NCBI GenBank assembly: GCA_964016985.1
Contig: OZ024825.1
Coordinates: 1,622,501-1,686,500 of the forward strand
Reading direction: 5' to 3'
Origin: Anodontia alba
Taxonomy: Eukaryota; Mollusca; Bivalvia; Lucinida; Lucinidae
Length of the DNA stretch: 64,000 bases
The notes below the pieces were generated by a model that searched no databases, was not told the origin of the DNA, and saw only the letters and a program-made list of their open reading frames with translations. Positions 37,169-49,900 of this stretch are shown in pieces (the stretch's first letter is position 1; each line of letters opens with the position of its first letter). The position numbers and the translations under genes were made by a program.

Positions 37169-37679
37169 TTAACCCTTGTCCTGCTGAATAAATTAAGATG
37201 CCACACCCACTTCTAATTTTCAGCCAATCAGATTACTTGATCCAGGTTGTTGATACAAATTCACATACTTAATCTCAAACAGTGCAGATCCAGAGCCAAC
37301 TGATCTGATTCTTGTGTTGTTTGTGTTGAGGGTTTACGGCCCAGTCAACCCAATAGGGTCATGTCGAGCGCGGTCAGTTTACCTAACCACACGTTTACTG
37401 GGCAGGCTTAGTCCTCTAAGCGGTTAACCAGTATTGTGCACATTCTTTCGCCAGAAACTGACAACTGCCCTTCTTGAATCAGCGGAAGGGAGAAAATGAC
37501 CGTAGAAAATATTTCATGATCAATCTCCACGAAAGAATGTTACCGACCTAGGCGGGGGTTGAACCCGCAACCTCCTGGTCTCCAGTCGGACGGCGTATCC
37601 AACTGAGCCACCGAGGCCGGCTGGATCTACACTGTTTGCAAAGACAGGGTGAATTGGAGTTCAGCGGGACTAGGGTTAA
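37169..37679. mobile_element. MITE family B, interrupted by an S1 SINE
   Basis: TTAACCCTTGTCCTGCTG at left and TTCAGCGGGACTAGGGTTAA at right. The 312-bp SINE replaces part of the hairpin centre, so the MITE is the older insertion. Confidence 0.88.
37309..37620 (-). mobile_element. tRNA-headed SINE, family S1, inside a MITE-B copy
   Basis: Same head and body as the other S1 copies; tail complement TTGTTTGTGTTG at left. It interrupts the hairpin of MITE-B copy 37169-37679 between CCAACTGATCTG and GGATCTACACTG. Confidence 0.9.
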
Positions 37680-38399
37680 TTCTGTAAACTAGCAAACTTT
37701 CACAAAGTATTAAAATTTGTATATTAAAGCTGGACATTTGCTGATCACAGTCTTAAATGTTTGTTTATTGCCACCTTTTCATTAGAGTATGGATTTTGCC
37801 ATCATGACATCTCATGTATTTTTGAAAAATAAAAACTGAAAATGAATATTTTCCAATTTACAGTATTTAAATTGTTTATTTTGGCACTTAAGATGACCTA
37901 TAACCTTAACTGCATTAAGATGAATGGCTACACATGGAGATTTAGCCGCCATTTTTCACAATACAAATACAATTCTCACAGAGTTATCTCCCCTGGAAAG
38001 TGTATCCAGTCCCCTTTAGGTTAATTCATAAACCTCAAAGGGACAGCACTCTGACCAGAAGGTTTTTGCCTCTTCATAAAAGGAGTTGCTCTTAAAGGTA
38101 AAAAAAATGCACTCCCTGGGATCAATTGTTTTCCTTTTGAGAAGAGATCTGTGTTCTATTGAAGCAAATTCTTTTCTGCTGAAATGGTCTCCCTCTAAAA
38201 AGGGAGATAAAATCTTTCAGCTTGGAGTGTTTATTCACCTGCAGTTTACATATAAGAGTAAAAATTTTAAAATAGTATTCTAACTTGCAATTTGAATGAA
38301 ATGTTCAGCCCTACTTTCTCATAAAATGTTGAAGCAAATATCAAGCCTCATTTTCAAACAAATCTGCACCACACCACACAAGAAAAAGAATCTCCGGGG

Positions 38400-38475
38400 C
38401 ATATGCAGACAATGAAGACCCTGATCAGACTGTGCATCTGCACAGTCTGATCAGGGCCTTCATTGTCTGCTTACA
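38400..38475. repeat. Hairpin family I, second copy
   Basis: ATGCAGACAATGAAGACC ... CCTTCATTGTCTGC around a palindromic GTGCATCTGCAC centre at about 38432-38443. Confidence 0.78.
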
Positions 38476-39229
38476 GGATTATTGGTTACTGTATATATCT
38501 TTGTACAGCAAATGCCCTTGTCGGATAGTGGCTGACCTGAATCTTTACTTTTCACGTATGCCCAAAAGGCCCTTTTGTCATTCTTTTCTCATGCTGCAGT
38601 TTATTTGTAATCTTTTTATTTTGCCCACAGAGTGCTAAAGGCTAGCAGTTTTGGTCTTGACAGTTTGTCAATTATTACCATAGCTCTTGATAAGAGAGAT
38701 ATTCTGATAATACTTTTCTTACTCATTGGACTTCTTCAGGTATATATGATGACAATTCTTGGATATTTTTTCTTATTCCTCCATTAAAACATAATATGTT
38801 GTTGGTACTCATTAGAATTGCCTCTGTAATGTACTTCTAATGTGTACTCACAACATGTTCTCCATAAAAAAAAAATTATGGGTATTCCTTAGAAGTGCCT
38901 AAGCTATGCAGATCTAATCAGTACCCACAACATATGTTTTTATGGAGAACAAGAAAATTATCCCAGAAATATCAACAACTACTCCTTCTTAACATGTTCT
39001 GTTACTTCTTCCATAAAACATACTGGAGTTACAAAAACAATTGGCGATATGCATTAAAAGTGTCTTGGAAAGACAACTCTAATGACTACCCATTCAGACT
39101 GTTAAGAAGAAATAAGAAAAATATCAACAGGCACAAATGTTCTGATTGAACTGAAAAAAGTGTCTCAAGGGCATAGCCAGAAAGGAGTTATTTTTACGCA
39201 CCCCTGGGAAAAATCTAGAAAATCTTGCC

Positions 39230-39330
39230 TAGTTTCAATTTCAAAATAAGGACTACTCTAAAAGGAAAGAATTTGCTCCCTCTGGGAGCAAATTCTTTCC
39301 TTTAAGAGTAGCCCCTATTTTAAAAGAGAT
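39230..39330. repeat. Family K hairpin, core only
   Basis: GGACTACTCTAAAAGGAAAG through CTTTCCTTTAAGAGTAGCCC, centre TTGCTCCCTCTGGGAGCAA at 39270-39288. A diverged relative lies at about 7770-7840. Confidence 0.75.
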
Positions 39331-39718
39331 AAACCATTTCCTTGAAGAACAGTCCCTATAGTAAAAAGTGAAATATCTTATGCTAGTCGATGTCTCTTTA
39401 TTGCAAATATTTTTCTTACGCATGTTACACACATGCGTAATGTGTGTTATGAGTGCTACGGCTATGTTTCTTATCTAGAGCTATGATTTTATTTACAAAG
39501 GCAAGAATCTTAGTGAAAAACAATAAGTGCACATATCTGAATGGTCTATATACATAACAAGCTGATGACAGTTTTATAAAATCAGGTAGTTGCTTCAATG
39601 AGTTATCTTTATCACAATAACAGAAACATATACAGCAATGCCATAATAATTATTGTGTAGGAAAAGGTTACCGTATTAACCCTAAATATTCAGACACCTA
39701 ACCATTCTAGTTCTATAC

Positions 39719-39905
39719 AAATGATGATGATGATGATGATGATTCTCTTTCAACATTATTTAAGTCATATCGAGACAATGGAAAAGTGATTATGAAAGGC
39801 TCTGTGCATTAAAGTGGCTTAGATACTAGGTGGTCCTCAACCAGCAGGATTCAAACCTGAGAATTTGTGGCCTGAAGTTGGGAGTGCTAACCACTCGCTT
39901 TCTAA
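39719..39905 (-). mobile_element. tRNA-headed SINE, family S4, (ATC)n tail
   Basis: Minus-strand head GCGAGTGGTTAGCACTC and GGTTTGAATCC, short body (CATATGACTTAAATAATG-like), (GAT)n at the left as tail complement. It interrupts a MITE-C copy. Confidence 0.7.
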
Positions 39906-40002
39906 TATTTGAACAAATTCACTTTTACTAACAATATCAATGCATCTAAAAACTGTTGATAAGTGGGAAACAATGTAGACCCTGCCACATTCTGCAGCAT
40001 CT

Positions 40003-40260
40003 GGCCCACCGTTATAAAACTTTTTTCATGTTCAACTCAGATGAGCATGAAATTTGTCATGCTAATAGATCTCAAAATACTAACAATTGCAAATTCTTTC
40101 TTGCTAAACATAGCTGAGCATGAAAACATTTTTATAATGAAATTTTCTCTGCTAATAAATATGAAAATGCCAATTATTTTTGGCATTTTCATATTTATTA
40201 GCAGAGAGTTTCATGCTCCACTAAGCTGAGCATGAAAAAAGTTTTATAACCTTGGGGCCT
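40003..40260. mobile_element. MITE family F, nested in a MITE-C
   Basis: GGCCCACCGTTATAAAAC ... GTTTTATAACCTTGGGGCC; inserted at GCATCTG|TGATCTGGG of the host hairpin. Confidence 0.85.
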
Positions 40261-40308
40261 GATCTGGGTCTACACTGTTTGCTCAGGACAATCTGTCCAA
40301 ATACTTAG

Positions 40309-40465
40309 ATGATGATGATGATCTGGTGTTTTACATCCCTCTAAACATTATTTGAGTCATATGGAGACAATAAAAGTGTGATAATGAAAGGGTCTGTGCA
40401 ATGTCACAGTTCAGCCTCCAGTGAAATTCAAGCCCGGGACCTCATGATCCAAAGTCTTAACCCAT
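40309..40465 (-). mobile_element. tRNA-headed SINE, family S4, second copy
   Basis: GATGATGATGATG tail complement followed by the same body (CATTATTTGAGTCATATGGAG) and a worn head (CAAGCCCGGGACCTCATG). Lies right of a MITE-C terminus. Confidence 0.65.
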
Positions 40466-40941
40466 TGTAGACTGAACAGACTCTCCCACACTATATATTG
40501 GAAGAGTCCAATTTCAATTTTAGGTACGTCCAGCTATGAGATTTACATATTCCTAGAGAAAAATGGCTAAACTATTGGCAAACAGTGGAAACCCTGATCA
40601 GACACCGTGTTCTGCGGCGTCTGATCTGGGTCAGCACTGTTTACCAAGTACTCTTTTACGGGTCTCCCGACTACAATGGATTAAATGCTGACCATTTGGC
40701 CATCCTGACTTTTCTCCAAATACTTAGGGTAAATACAGTATGCAAGAAATTGATTGTTTTTCCAGAATATAAAAAGAAGCACAGAGAGCTTAAATATATG
40801 TCAGCATTTCTTAAAGTACAAACAACTGACACAGCCAGAAACCAAATGAGATGTGTTGGTTCAATCCGGTTCTTGCTGGTACCTGTTCCACAGTGACACT
40901 GCCATCTCCGAATGCAGATCTCCAGGTACTCTATGCCTGTG

Positions 40942-40955
40942 TTATACTTGGTCAT
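40942..40955 (-). CDS. UBE2W: UBE2W exon 6 (last codons and stop)
   Basis: Acceptor GCATTTCAG at 40956-40964, then AT-GAC-CAA-GTA-TAA. Joined to the last G of exon 5 it gives DDQV-stop after FYH, as in the family (YHDD then a short end). The 3' UTR runs toward lower coordinates; its end was not found. The 19-bp minisatellite starts only about 10 bp upstream of the acceptor. Confidence 0.85.
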
Positions 40956-43900
40956 CTGAAATGCAAAGCATAGGTTTTAACCCTTAAAGCATAGGTTTTA
41001 ACCCTAAAAGCAGAAGTTTTAACCCTAAAGCAGAGGTTTAAACCTTAAAACATAGGTTTTAACCCTAAATGCATAGATTTTAACTCTACAAGCATAGGTT
41101 TTAACCCTAATAGCATAGGTTTTAACTCTTAAAGCATAGGTTTTAACCCTAAAAGCATAGGTTTTAATCATAAATGCATAGGTTTTAATCCTAAATGCAT
41201 AGGTTTTAAGCATTTAATTTGCATGAAATGTCAAATCCAGTTTTCTGGGAAAAATAAGAAAAAATATTTCGATATGCTGTCTGCTGAAAATTTTATCTAG
41301 AGTGTTAAGCATTAAGCGGAATGAATATTCTTTCAGGGAAGGTAACTGTCAAAACAGAAAAGGGGTCTATTTCAATAGGGGTCTATTGCAAAAGAGAAGA
41401 ATTTGCTCCCAAGGAAAGAATAAGAATAAGCTCTCCTCTGAGTTTGAATCAACACTGCTAAGGTCATGGTGAGCTGGTCAAATACCCTACACACACTTTT
41501 CCAGGGCAGGCTTAGTCCTCCAAGCAGTTAATCAGTACTTGTGCACATACTTTCGACAATAACTGACAACTGTCCTTCTTGAATCATTGGAAGGTGGGGT
41601 GGGGGGGGGGGGGGAATAACCATAGCAGGATTACATGATTAATCCCCACAAAAGTTATCTGTCCTTCTTGAATCAGTGGAAGGCGGAGAATAACTGTATT
41701 AGTGATTTCACGATCAATCCCTAGGGAAAGTTATGTGGTCGAGCTGGGATTCCAACCTGCAACCTCTGAATCTGCAGTTGGACATGCTACTGACTGTGCA
41801 ATCTGTGCAATGGAGCCTGGCATAATACTTTTCTTTAGAAGGAGCTTTGTGAGCAGGAATGTAAACAGGAAATCACAAAAGTTGCCTCCTAAATAAATCA
41901 ATGGTGAAAAGAAAATATATAAAGCTGCCTTTGGAAACAATAAACAAATAAATGAAAATTGCAGTTTCAGTTTCATTAAGATTCTTCATATGGTAGCAAT
42001 GCAGTTTGCAGGGCTGCATACAAACCCTACCACCAGCTTAAGCAGAACTCAATTTTCCAAGATATCTCAATAACCCCTAGGAAACTAATAAAAACTGTAT
42101 AATGATAAGTATAATAATTGTTTTTTCATATAAAAGTAAACAAGAAAAACGCCAATGGACAGGTTTTTCAACAAGGTTAACCAGAAGGCCTCGGACGTCA
42201 GGTCAGATAAGTACATAATGAAGAAAGTGAGAGTTGTCCCTCATGCATGTGGCACCCCTGCTGGTCCTACTTTTCATCCCTACCAAATATGAAAGCAATC
42301 CACTGAAGAATAATGGTAACATATAACTTTGACGCCTGGATTTTATTGAAAAAAAAAAAAAAAAAAAAAAACATCCAAAAAAAGCTATCTTAAACTATTG
42401 CCTCAGTACCTTGGGCTAGGTATAATACTTATCGTACATAGCTCCAGATAAGGCACCTTTTTCAATTGAAAAGTACTTATATATTTATTAGTTCTCCACA
42501 AAAACATATATTGTGGTTCTCATTAGAGTGCCTCACTGAGGCACAAATACATATTTTGTGGTTCTCATTAGAAGTGCCTCAGAGTGCCTCGCTGAGGCAC
42601 TTCTAATGCGTACCAACAACATATGTTTTTGTGGAAATTAAAAAAAAATATTATGTGGAAACCCCCGTTTATGACTTACCATGATAAAACCATCTTGTTT
42701 TCTTAGGATTTTTGCTACAAGTTTTCACATATATTGCATTGTCTGGTGGTCTTTTCTGAAAACAGAGCACATGTGGCTTTTATAGCAAAAAGTGTTTTTT
42801 TTTCTAACAGAATCATAATCATAGCTCCAGATAAGAGGGGGTATCCAGATAATATTTTTCTTATTTCTTAATGAAAACATATGTTGTGGGTACAGTCAAA
42901 CCTGTGTTAGTGGTCACCTCTATTAAGCAGCCAACCTGTATTAAGCAGCCAGAGGAAAGTTGCCCCAAAATTCATAGACTTCTATATTTGAACTGTATTA
43001 AGCAGCCACCTGCCTTCAGCAGCCACATTTTAAGGTTCCCAAGGGTGGCTGCTTAAGACAGGTTTGACTGTACTTATTAGAAGTGCCTCACTGAGGCACT
43101 TCTAATGAGTACCCACAACATATGTTTTCATTGAGAAATAAGGAAACTATTAATACTTTTTGGTTGAAAACAGCATCTTATCTGGAGCTATGTATAATAA
43201 ATACAGTGGTGGAAACAGTCTAATTACATAAATTGCAGCATGGGACTAGAGCCATTTTAGCATATGCAAATAGCAATGATTCATGTGAGTCTGTGCATTT
43301 GTGCAATCTTGCCAGAACTTATGCTTTTTGCTCATGTAAGCAGTAGGCAAGGGGAAACTTCAACCATAGAACTAGACATGTGGCCTTGCATTAACAGATT
43401 AAACAAAATCTAAACTGACAACAATTCAAAAGAGCTACCATAATGGGATGGATAAAGCACTTAACTTTGTCCCTGAATGTTGCATGTTCGAGTCTCTTTT
43501 CACCCAGCAGTGAATGGAAGGTAAACTGCAGCCAAAGGACAGGACTGGGCCCTGCCTTTTGCAGGGTTTTCCTTTTCCCTCAAAAACGCAAGACTTGGCT
43601 GCTTTTTGACTCTGATATCCCCTAAACCTTCATCTTACAGAGACATTGATGTCCCTTAAAATTTGCAATATTTTCTGTAAAATTCAAACAATGAACCCCT
43701 GGAATTACCCCATGTCTCCTAAAATATGGGTCATTAGAGACATTATGTCCCCTTAAATAATTTCTGAGTGAAAACCCTGCTTTTGTTTTCTTTGCCTGAG
43801 ACACAGAGGGATTCAAAATCCCACAGCCTTTATAGCCACAAAGGTTAGGATTCTTTTCATTATTTCAATGTCATCATACACATAACTCCAGATAAAGCAC

Positions 43901-46900
43901 TTTTTTCAACTGAAAAGTACTGATATTTTTCTTACTTCTCCACAAAAATGTATGTTGTGGTATTAAATAGACGTGCCTCACCAAGGGGCTTCTAATGAGT
44001 GCCCACAACATATGTTTTCCTGGAGAAATAAGAAAAATATTAAGTGGACACCCCCTCTTATCTGCAGCTATGCATACAAGACATCTAAGCTACACTGACA
44101 GATATGATGGTTTTAAACAAAAAAGGCTTGCATCCTTGTAACATACATGTAAATGCATGCAAAGAGGGAACACATGGCTAATTTGCTGTTCCAAATAAGG
44201 TGCTTTCTGAAGCAGAATATATTCATAACTTCTTCACATCTCCACGAAAATATGTCATGGTACTCTTTAGAACTGCCTCTGTGTGTGAGATACTTCTAAT
44301 CAGTATCCACAACATATTTTAGTGGATAAATTAAGAAAATAAATATCTGGATAACCCTCTTATTTAGATTTACAGATAGCTCCTATTTCAGTTGGGCTTT
44401 CTAGGTTCACTTTCAGGTTCTATGAAGTTCAAATAACGATTGTAATAAGTAAGAAACTGACAAGTCTAGTGTAGATGTACACACTTGACTTGTTTAGGAT
44501 GAGTATGTGATGATAATTCTGGGATAACTTTCTCATTCTCCATAAAAAAAACACAAAACAACAAAACATATCATATGGCTGCTCATAAGTAGTGTCTAAC
44601 AAAATGTTCCTAATGAGTGCACAAAAGGTACGTTTTTATGTAGGAATAAAAAATATCCCAGAATGATCAACAGATACTCCTCTTAAACTTCTGCTGATTA
44701 CTTTGCATATCTTCAAGGAAGATACCCAAAACATTTGGGTCACCATTTTGTTTCTTATTTTCTTTACCTTTTACCAATCTCTGGGCTAATTGAGCAGACG
44801 ACAAATTGGTGATATTTTTTTCTGTTTTTACCCCAGAAAACTGGTTTTGACATTTCATGCAAATTGTCTCAAATGGAGACAATTTGCATGAAATTGCAAA
44901 ACCTGTTTTCTGTGAAAAATAAGAAAAATATTTCAAAATGTTGTCTGCTGAAATTTGCCCAGAGTGCTAAGCATTAACATTATTTGCTAGAAGAGCCAGT
45001 GGTCTATTTATTATTGGGAACTAATCAGAATCAAATTATTCAAAGTTCAGCGAATATTTATGGCAAAGTATACATAAAACTGAAGAACCTGTTCGGTTCT
45101 TTAAAAACAGACACACAGATTTGTGGGATAACATGTTAAAATAAATGTCACTGTTTGTAGTTGTAAAATACATCCATAATTCTAAAATATGTAGAAATGG
45201 GATAAATTCCTGTCAGTAGAAGAGACCAGCTGGTGAAAAAATCACTCAAAAATTTTAGTCACTATAAGCACATTATCTTAGAATACCATGTTTATGCTAA
45301 CGTCCCTAAGGATTTGGATAGATAAGCCTGGGTGAACGGTGTAGATTCAGATCAGATCATACAGAATGCAGCATCTGAGCACATTCTACAATGTTTGCCA
45401 TTGATCTATCAAATTTTAGTCACATCAAGTACAGTGCATCTGTTCAAATTTTAGCACAAGTAGTTCAAGTGTCCAAATGTTAAGGGTAAATACATTAAGT
45501 GTTCAAATAAAAATCTCACCTTTTCTGTACAACTAGATAGCATACTAACAATACTTAGACATACAGAAGTAACTGACAGAGCAGGAGACCAATCATCTGT
45601 CAGTATTGATAAGCATATATGACCATTGCTATATACATGAGGGTGGACTGGTATATTATCACCAATAAACATCACCTGGAAAAGAGAAGCAGATATGACC
45701 ACTGCTATATACATAAGAGTGGACTGGTATGTTATCATCAATAAACACCACCTGAAAAGAGCATATGTGACAATTGCTTTAAACATGAGTGTAGACTGCT
45801 ACAGCATCACCAACTAGAGCAAGTCGATGGCGCGCCATCGCATATCCCCGCGCCAGCGCCATCGCATATCTCCGTGCACATCAAAATTCCAAATGTGTTC
45901 CTCCAGTTCTCATCCATAGAGCTATCGCCTGTGAAAGTTTTAAGATTCTAGCTTAAATGGTCTAGGAGCAATGGTGTGACATTACAGATGGATGTAAGGA
46001 TGGACGGATGGACAGACGTTCTCACGAATGGACATTTAGGTGGCTAGGCGTTCGCATAATGACTACATAAGTGGCAAAATCTCTTAAGCGGCAAGCCAGA
46101 TACGAGCAAATGTTTGCCACTCAAATGTCAAATCTACGGAATAAGTCCCATATGCATTCACGAATGACTACTTAAGTGACAAAATGTCCAAATTTTTTGC
46201 CCCCTAAATTTGTAAGCACGGCTGGACGGATGGACGGCTGGATGGATGGACGCACGGGGGTTATAACAATATCCCCGCTTTTTCTTCGAAAAGCACGGGG
46301 ATAATAAACATCACCTGAAACAAAGAAGCATATGTGACCATTGCTATATACATTAGGGTGGACTGGTATATTATCATCAATAAACTTAATCTGAAAAAGA
46401 TAAGCAGATAAGACCATTGCTCTAACATGAGGTCAGACTGATATGTTATCACCAATAAACATCACCTGAAACAGAGAAGTATATGTGACCACTGCTATAT
46501 ACATGAGAGTGGACTGGTATGTTATCACTAATGAACACCATCTGAAACAAAGAAGCATATGTGATCATTGCTATATACACAAGGATGGACTGGTATTTTA
46601 TCACCAATAAACATCTGAGAGAAGCACTATGTCATCACTGCTATATACACAAGGGTGGTCAGGCATGGTATTACCAATAAAACCACCTCGAATATAGAAG
46701 TATATGTGACCACTGCTATGTACACAAGGATGGACTGGTATGTTATCACCAATAAACACCACTTGAAAAAGAGAGCATTATGTGACCACTGCTGTATACA
46801 CAAAGGTGGTCTGATATGTTATCACAAATAAACATCACCTGAAAAACAGGATTAAAGACAGGATTTTCAAACTGGGGGTCTGGTTCACAGTACAAAAAAT

Positions 46901-49900
46901 ATTTTACCTGTACAGGTAAAGGTGTGAATTTATTTTAGCCAATCAGTGGACTAAAAATACAATACAATTGGTTGACTGGAGATGTTGCCTCCTTGAGATC
47001 AAGACAGAATGACACTGTTGTTGTTGTTATGCAGATTTTTAACGCTACCAGGCACCTGAGGCACATAGAGGAAGCGGCCATTGTTATGTACATGTATTTG
47101 AACAGCCTTACTTTCATGGATCACCCATGAACATTTGGTGCCGCTGTCTGTCACCAAGCGCCGCCCTGTCCACTTTATACTCAACCCAGGGCACGTCGAC
47201 TATGAGCTAGACATACTAATGGTCTGAAAATTGTCTCGATCTGAGCAGGATTCGAATCTACCATATCCCACTTGAAAGCCGAGTGTGCTAACCATTAGGC
47301 CACTCAGCGCACTTGAATGACACTGTGGAATTTAATCCTCTTTTTATAGTGCACTCCTGTCTTTAAGAACAATGTATGTCACTTTATATAAACACAACAG
47401 AAGAAAGATGTAACCGTGTCTGTAAAGGTTTTGTTTGTGTTGAGATTTTACAGCTCAGATAACTCTATGGTGTCATGTTGAGAGTGGTCAGTTTACCTAA
47501 CCACACTTTTACTGGGCAGGCTTAGACCTCTAAGCGGTTAATCAGTATTGTGCACATACTTTCGCCAGAAACTGACAACTGCCCTTCTTGAATCAGCAGA
47601 AGGGAGAGAATGACATAAAACATTTAGTGAACAAGCCACAAAATAAAAATAAATGTACCTTCCGACATGTGCTCCCAGTGAAGACTCTGATCAACATGTG
47701 CATCTACACAGTTTGAGAAGAATCTTCACCGACTGCCCGAAGGAATTTTGGATTCTTGTCTATTCAAACAGCACAAATGTTCAGTACGACATGGCTTCCC
47801 TGTGTTTGCATGTCTTAACCCCAGTTCTACTGAACCTGAATATACCTTGCCTTTGCAAACAGTGTAAATCCAGATCAGCTGGCTTCTGGTGAAGCCAAAC
47901 AATCTGGATCTGCACTGGTTGTCATTAAGTATGTCAGTTTGTATCAAAACCTCGATCAAGAAATCTGATTGGCTGAAAATTAGAAGTGGGCGTGACATCA
48001 AAATTTATTGAGCATGGCAAGGGTTAAGGTAGATTTACTCATATTGTTGCTCCAACAGTAAAACTGGACCCAGATGTTCAAAGCTGAATGAACTCATGAA
48101 TGACAAACTTGCCAACTGTTGTAGCTTCGGTATTTTCAAATACATTGATATTTTTGCTGCAAAAAATTTGAGTAGCTTTTGCAACCGAGATGATTCAGTA
48201 AAAGATGTTACCTGAGGTGAATCAAATGGGTATCTTGAAGTAAACTTAAATTGTAGCCGAAATTGTTCTCCATGATATAATGATCCCGGAGCACCATCTA
48301 GATCAACTGTCCACCTACATAATAAAATTGAAGTAAACCACAACAGCAGCAAACATCCTACAATAGTTATACTTCTTCATATTTCCAAGAAAATAAGGCT
48401 TGACATTCCAAGTTAATTGTCTGCTCAGCAGACAATGTCACATACAATGTGAAGCCTTATTTCTCAAAACTATGAAAAATACGTTAGAATGTTTTCTGCT
48501 ACAAATTTGGCACCTTTAGTATGCTGAATAAAATCTATACCATATTTTGAAATACTTTGCCACTAATGGATCTTGCACAGTCCTGGATCAAACAGCCGTT
48601 GCAATAAAAATCTGTCATGAATAGTTAATTTTAAAAATCAGCATTTCTTATGGGTGGGTGGCTGAGAAAAGAGACCTTAGAACATAATGCAAACAGTAAA
48701 GATCCTGACCAGTCTGTGCATCTGTTCAGTCTGGTCAGGATCTTGGCTGTTGGCCTACACAATATAACACAATACATGTATATTGTATAGGACTAATAGT
48801 GAAAATCTTGACCTAACACATGGCTGCGCAAACTGGTCTGGAGCTTCGTCATTTGTATATGCTTAAGGGCCTTTTTGTCAAACAGTGGCCCATATATCTA
48901 TTCTTCTTATTACAGTTACAATAAATGTCCAAATACAGTATGGTTCATTGTTTTCATTCCTAGCTGGCATTCTGAAGCAAAGTTGAAGGAAATTATGACT
49001 TTGTGAATAGTGTTCCTACATGTTGGACAGTATTTGGTAATGATTCCAGTGCCCTTGACCTCAGGATCAAGGTCACATATTTTCAAAATTTGCAACAAAA
49101 AAAAAAAAGTTTACTGTTAAATTTAAACATTCTGTTCTATTTCTTCATTCAAAATTTCATCTATTTGTGATTATCCCAGTCTAGATCTCCATCTGGTAAT
49201 TCCCCCAAAAGGGGAGACAACAGTACCCGCAGATGCCTTGTTTCTATTTCTCTACAAAAAAATGTTATGATACTCATTAGAAGTCCCTCTCTGAGAAATT
49301 TGCGATCAGTACCTACAACATATGTTTACATGGAGAGATAAGAAAAAATATTTCTTAGGATACCCCTTATATCTAGAGCTAGGCGACCCACAAGAAATTC
49401 TGACAACTGCAGTCAGTGAAGCCACAAATACTCATATATAGATCTTTATAGATTCATGGTAAGCTAAAATATATCATTATATTAATACACCTATGTGAAA
49501 AGTATGCTTCTACTTTAAGGAGAATGGATACCTTTTTCAAGGGAGGCAATTCTTTCAAAATGGTTTTTATCCCCGCCTAAAAATGGGTCTACTTTAAAAG
49601 GAAAGAATTTGCTCCCAATGGGAGCAAATTCTTTCCTTTTAAAGTAGACCCCTTGTCAGAGGGGATTAGTGTGCAGGAAAACAAAAGAAAGTCATAAAAT
49701 TGTTTCCCTTGTACAAAATGGTGTAAATTCTACCAAGTGTCCAGTCATCTTAAGCTCTCACTCTAGTTAAGACACTTTTTCAACCATATCATACTAATGA
49801 TTTCTTATTTCTCGGATTTCTCCATGAAAACATACACTCTGGATAATGTATTTACCCTAAGTATTGGGACACCTTAATTCCTTGCCATACTTGTCCTAAA

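Larger units (their letters stand above)
39669..40305. mobile_element. MITE family C, split by a SINE and a MITE-F
   Basis: ACCGTATTAACCCTAAATAT at left and TGTCCAAATACTTAG at right. Inside are SINE S4 (39719-39905) and MITE-F (40003-40260). The hairpin right arm CTGATCTGGGTCTACACTG follows the MITE-F directly. Confidence 0.72.

Noticed and set aside
40671..40955. 94-codon minus-strand frame starting [10 protein letters not shown]
   Set aside because: Its start is the UBE2W exon 6 acceptor region read in another frame; in the spliced frame a stop occurs after DDQV. Likely 3' UTR.
40967..41213. Interstitial telomere
   Set aside because: Unit is 18-20 bp and not TTAGGG; only the core is similar.
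43440..43560. Possible further tRNA-headed SINE (GCATGTTCGAGTCTC)
   Set aside because: Box B-like only; no second copy or target duplication seen.
45820..45870. CpG island or promoter (GGCGCGCC)
   Set aside because: Belongs to the end of an inserted repeat with a duplicated GCGCCATCGCATAT motif.
45693..46847. UBE2W pseudogene or second gene copy
   Set aside because: Only the first part of exon 4 with its acceptor is repeated; no other exon occurs, so it is a local tandem duplication.
47240..47314. tRNA gene on the minus strand
   Set aside because: Boxes A and B are present but the acceptor stem does not pair, and it heads a SINE with a target duplication.
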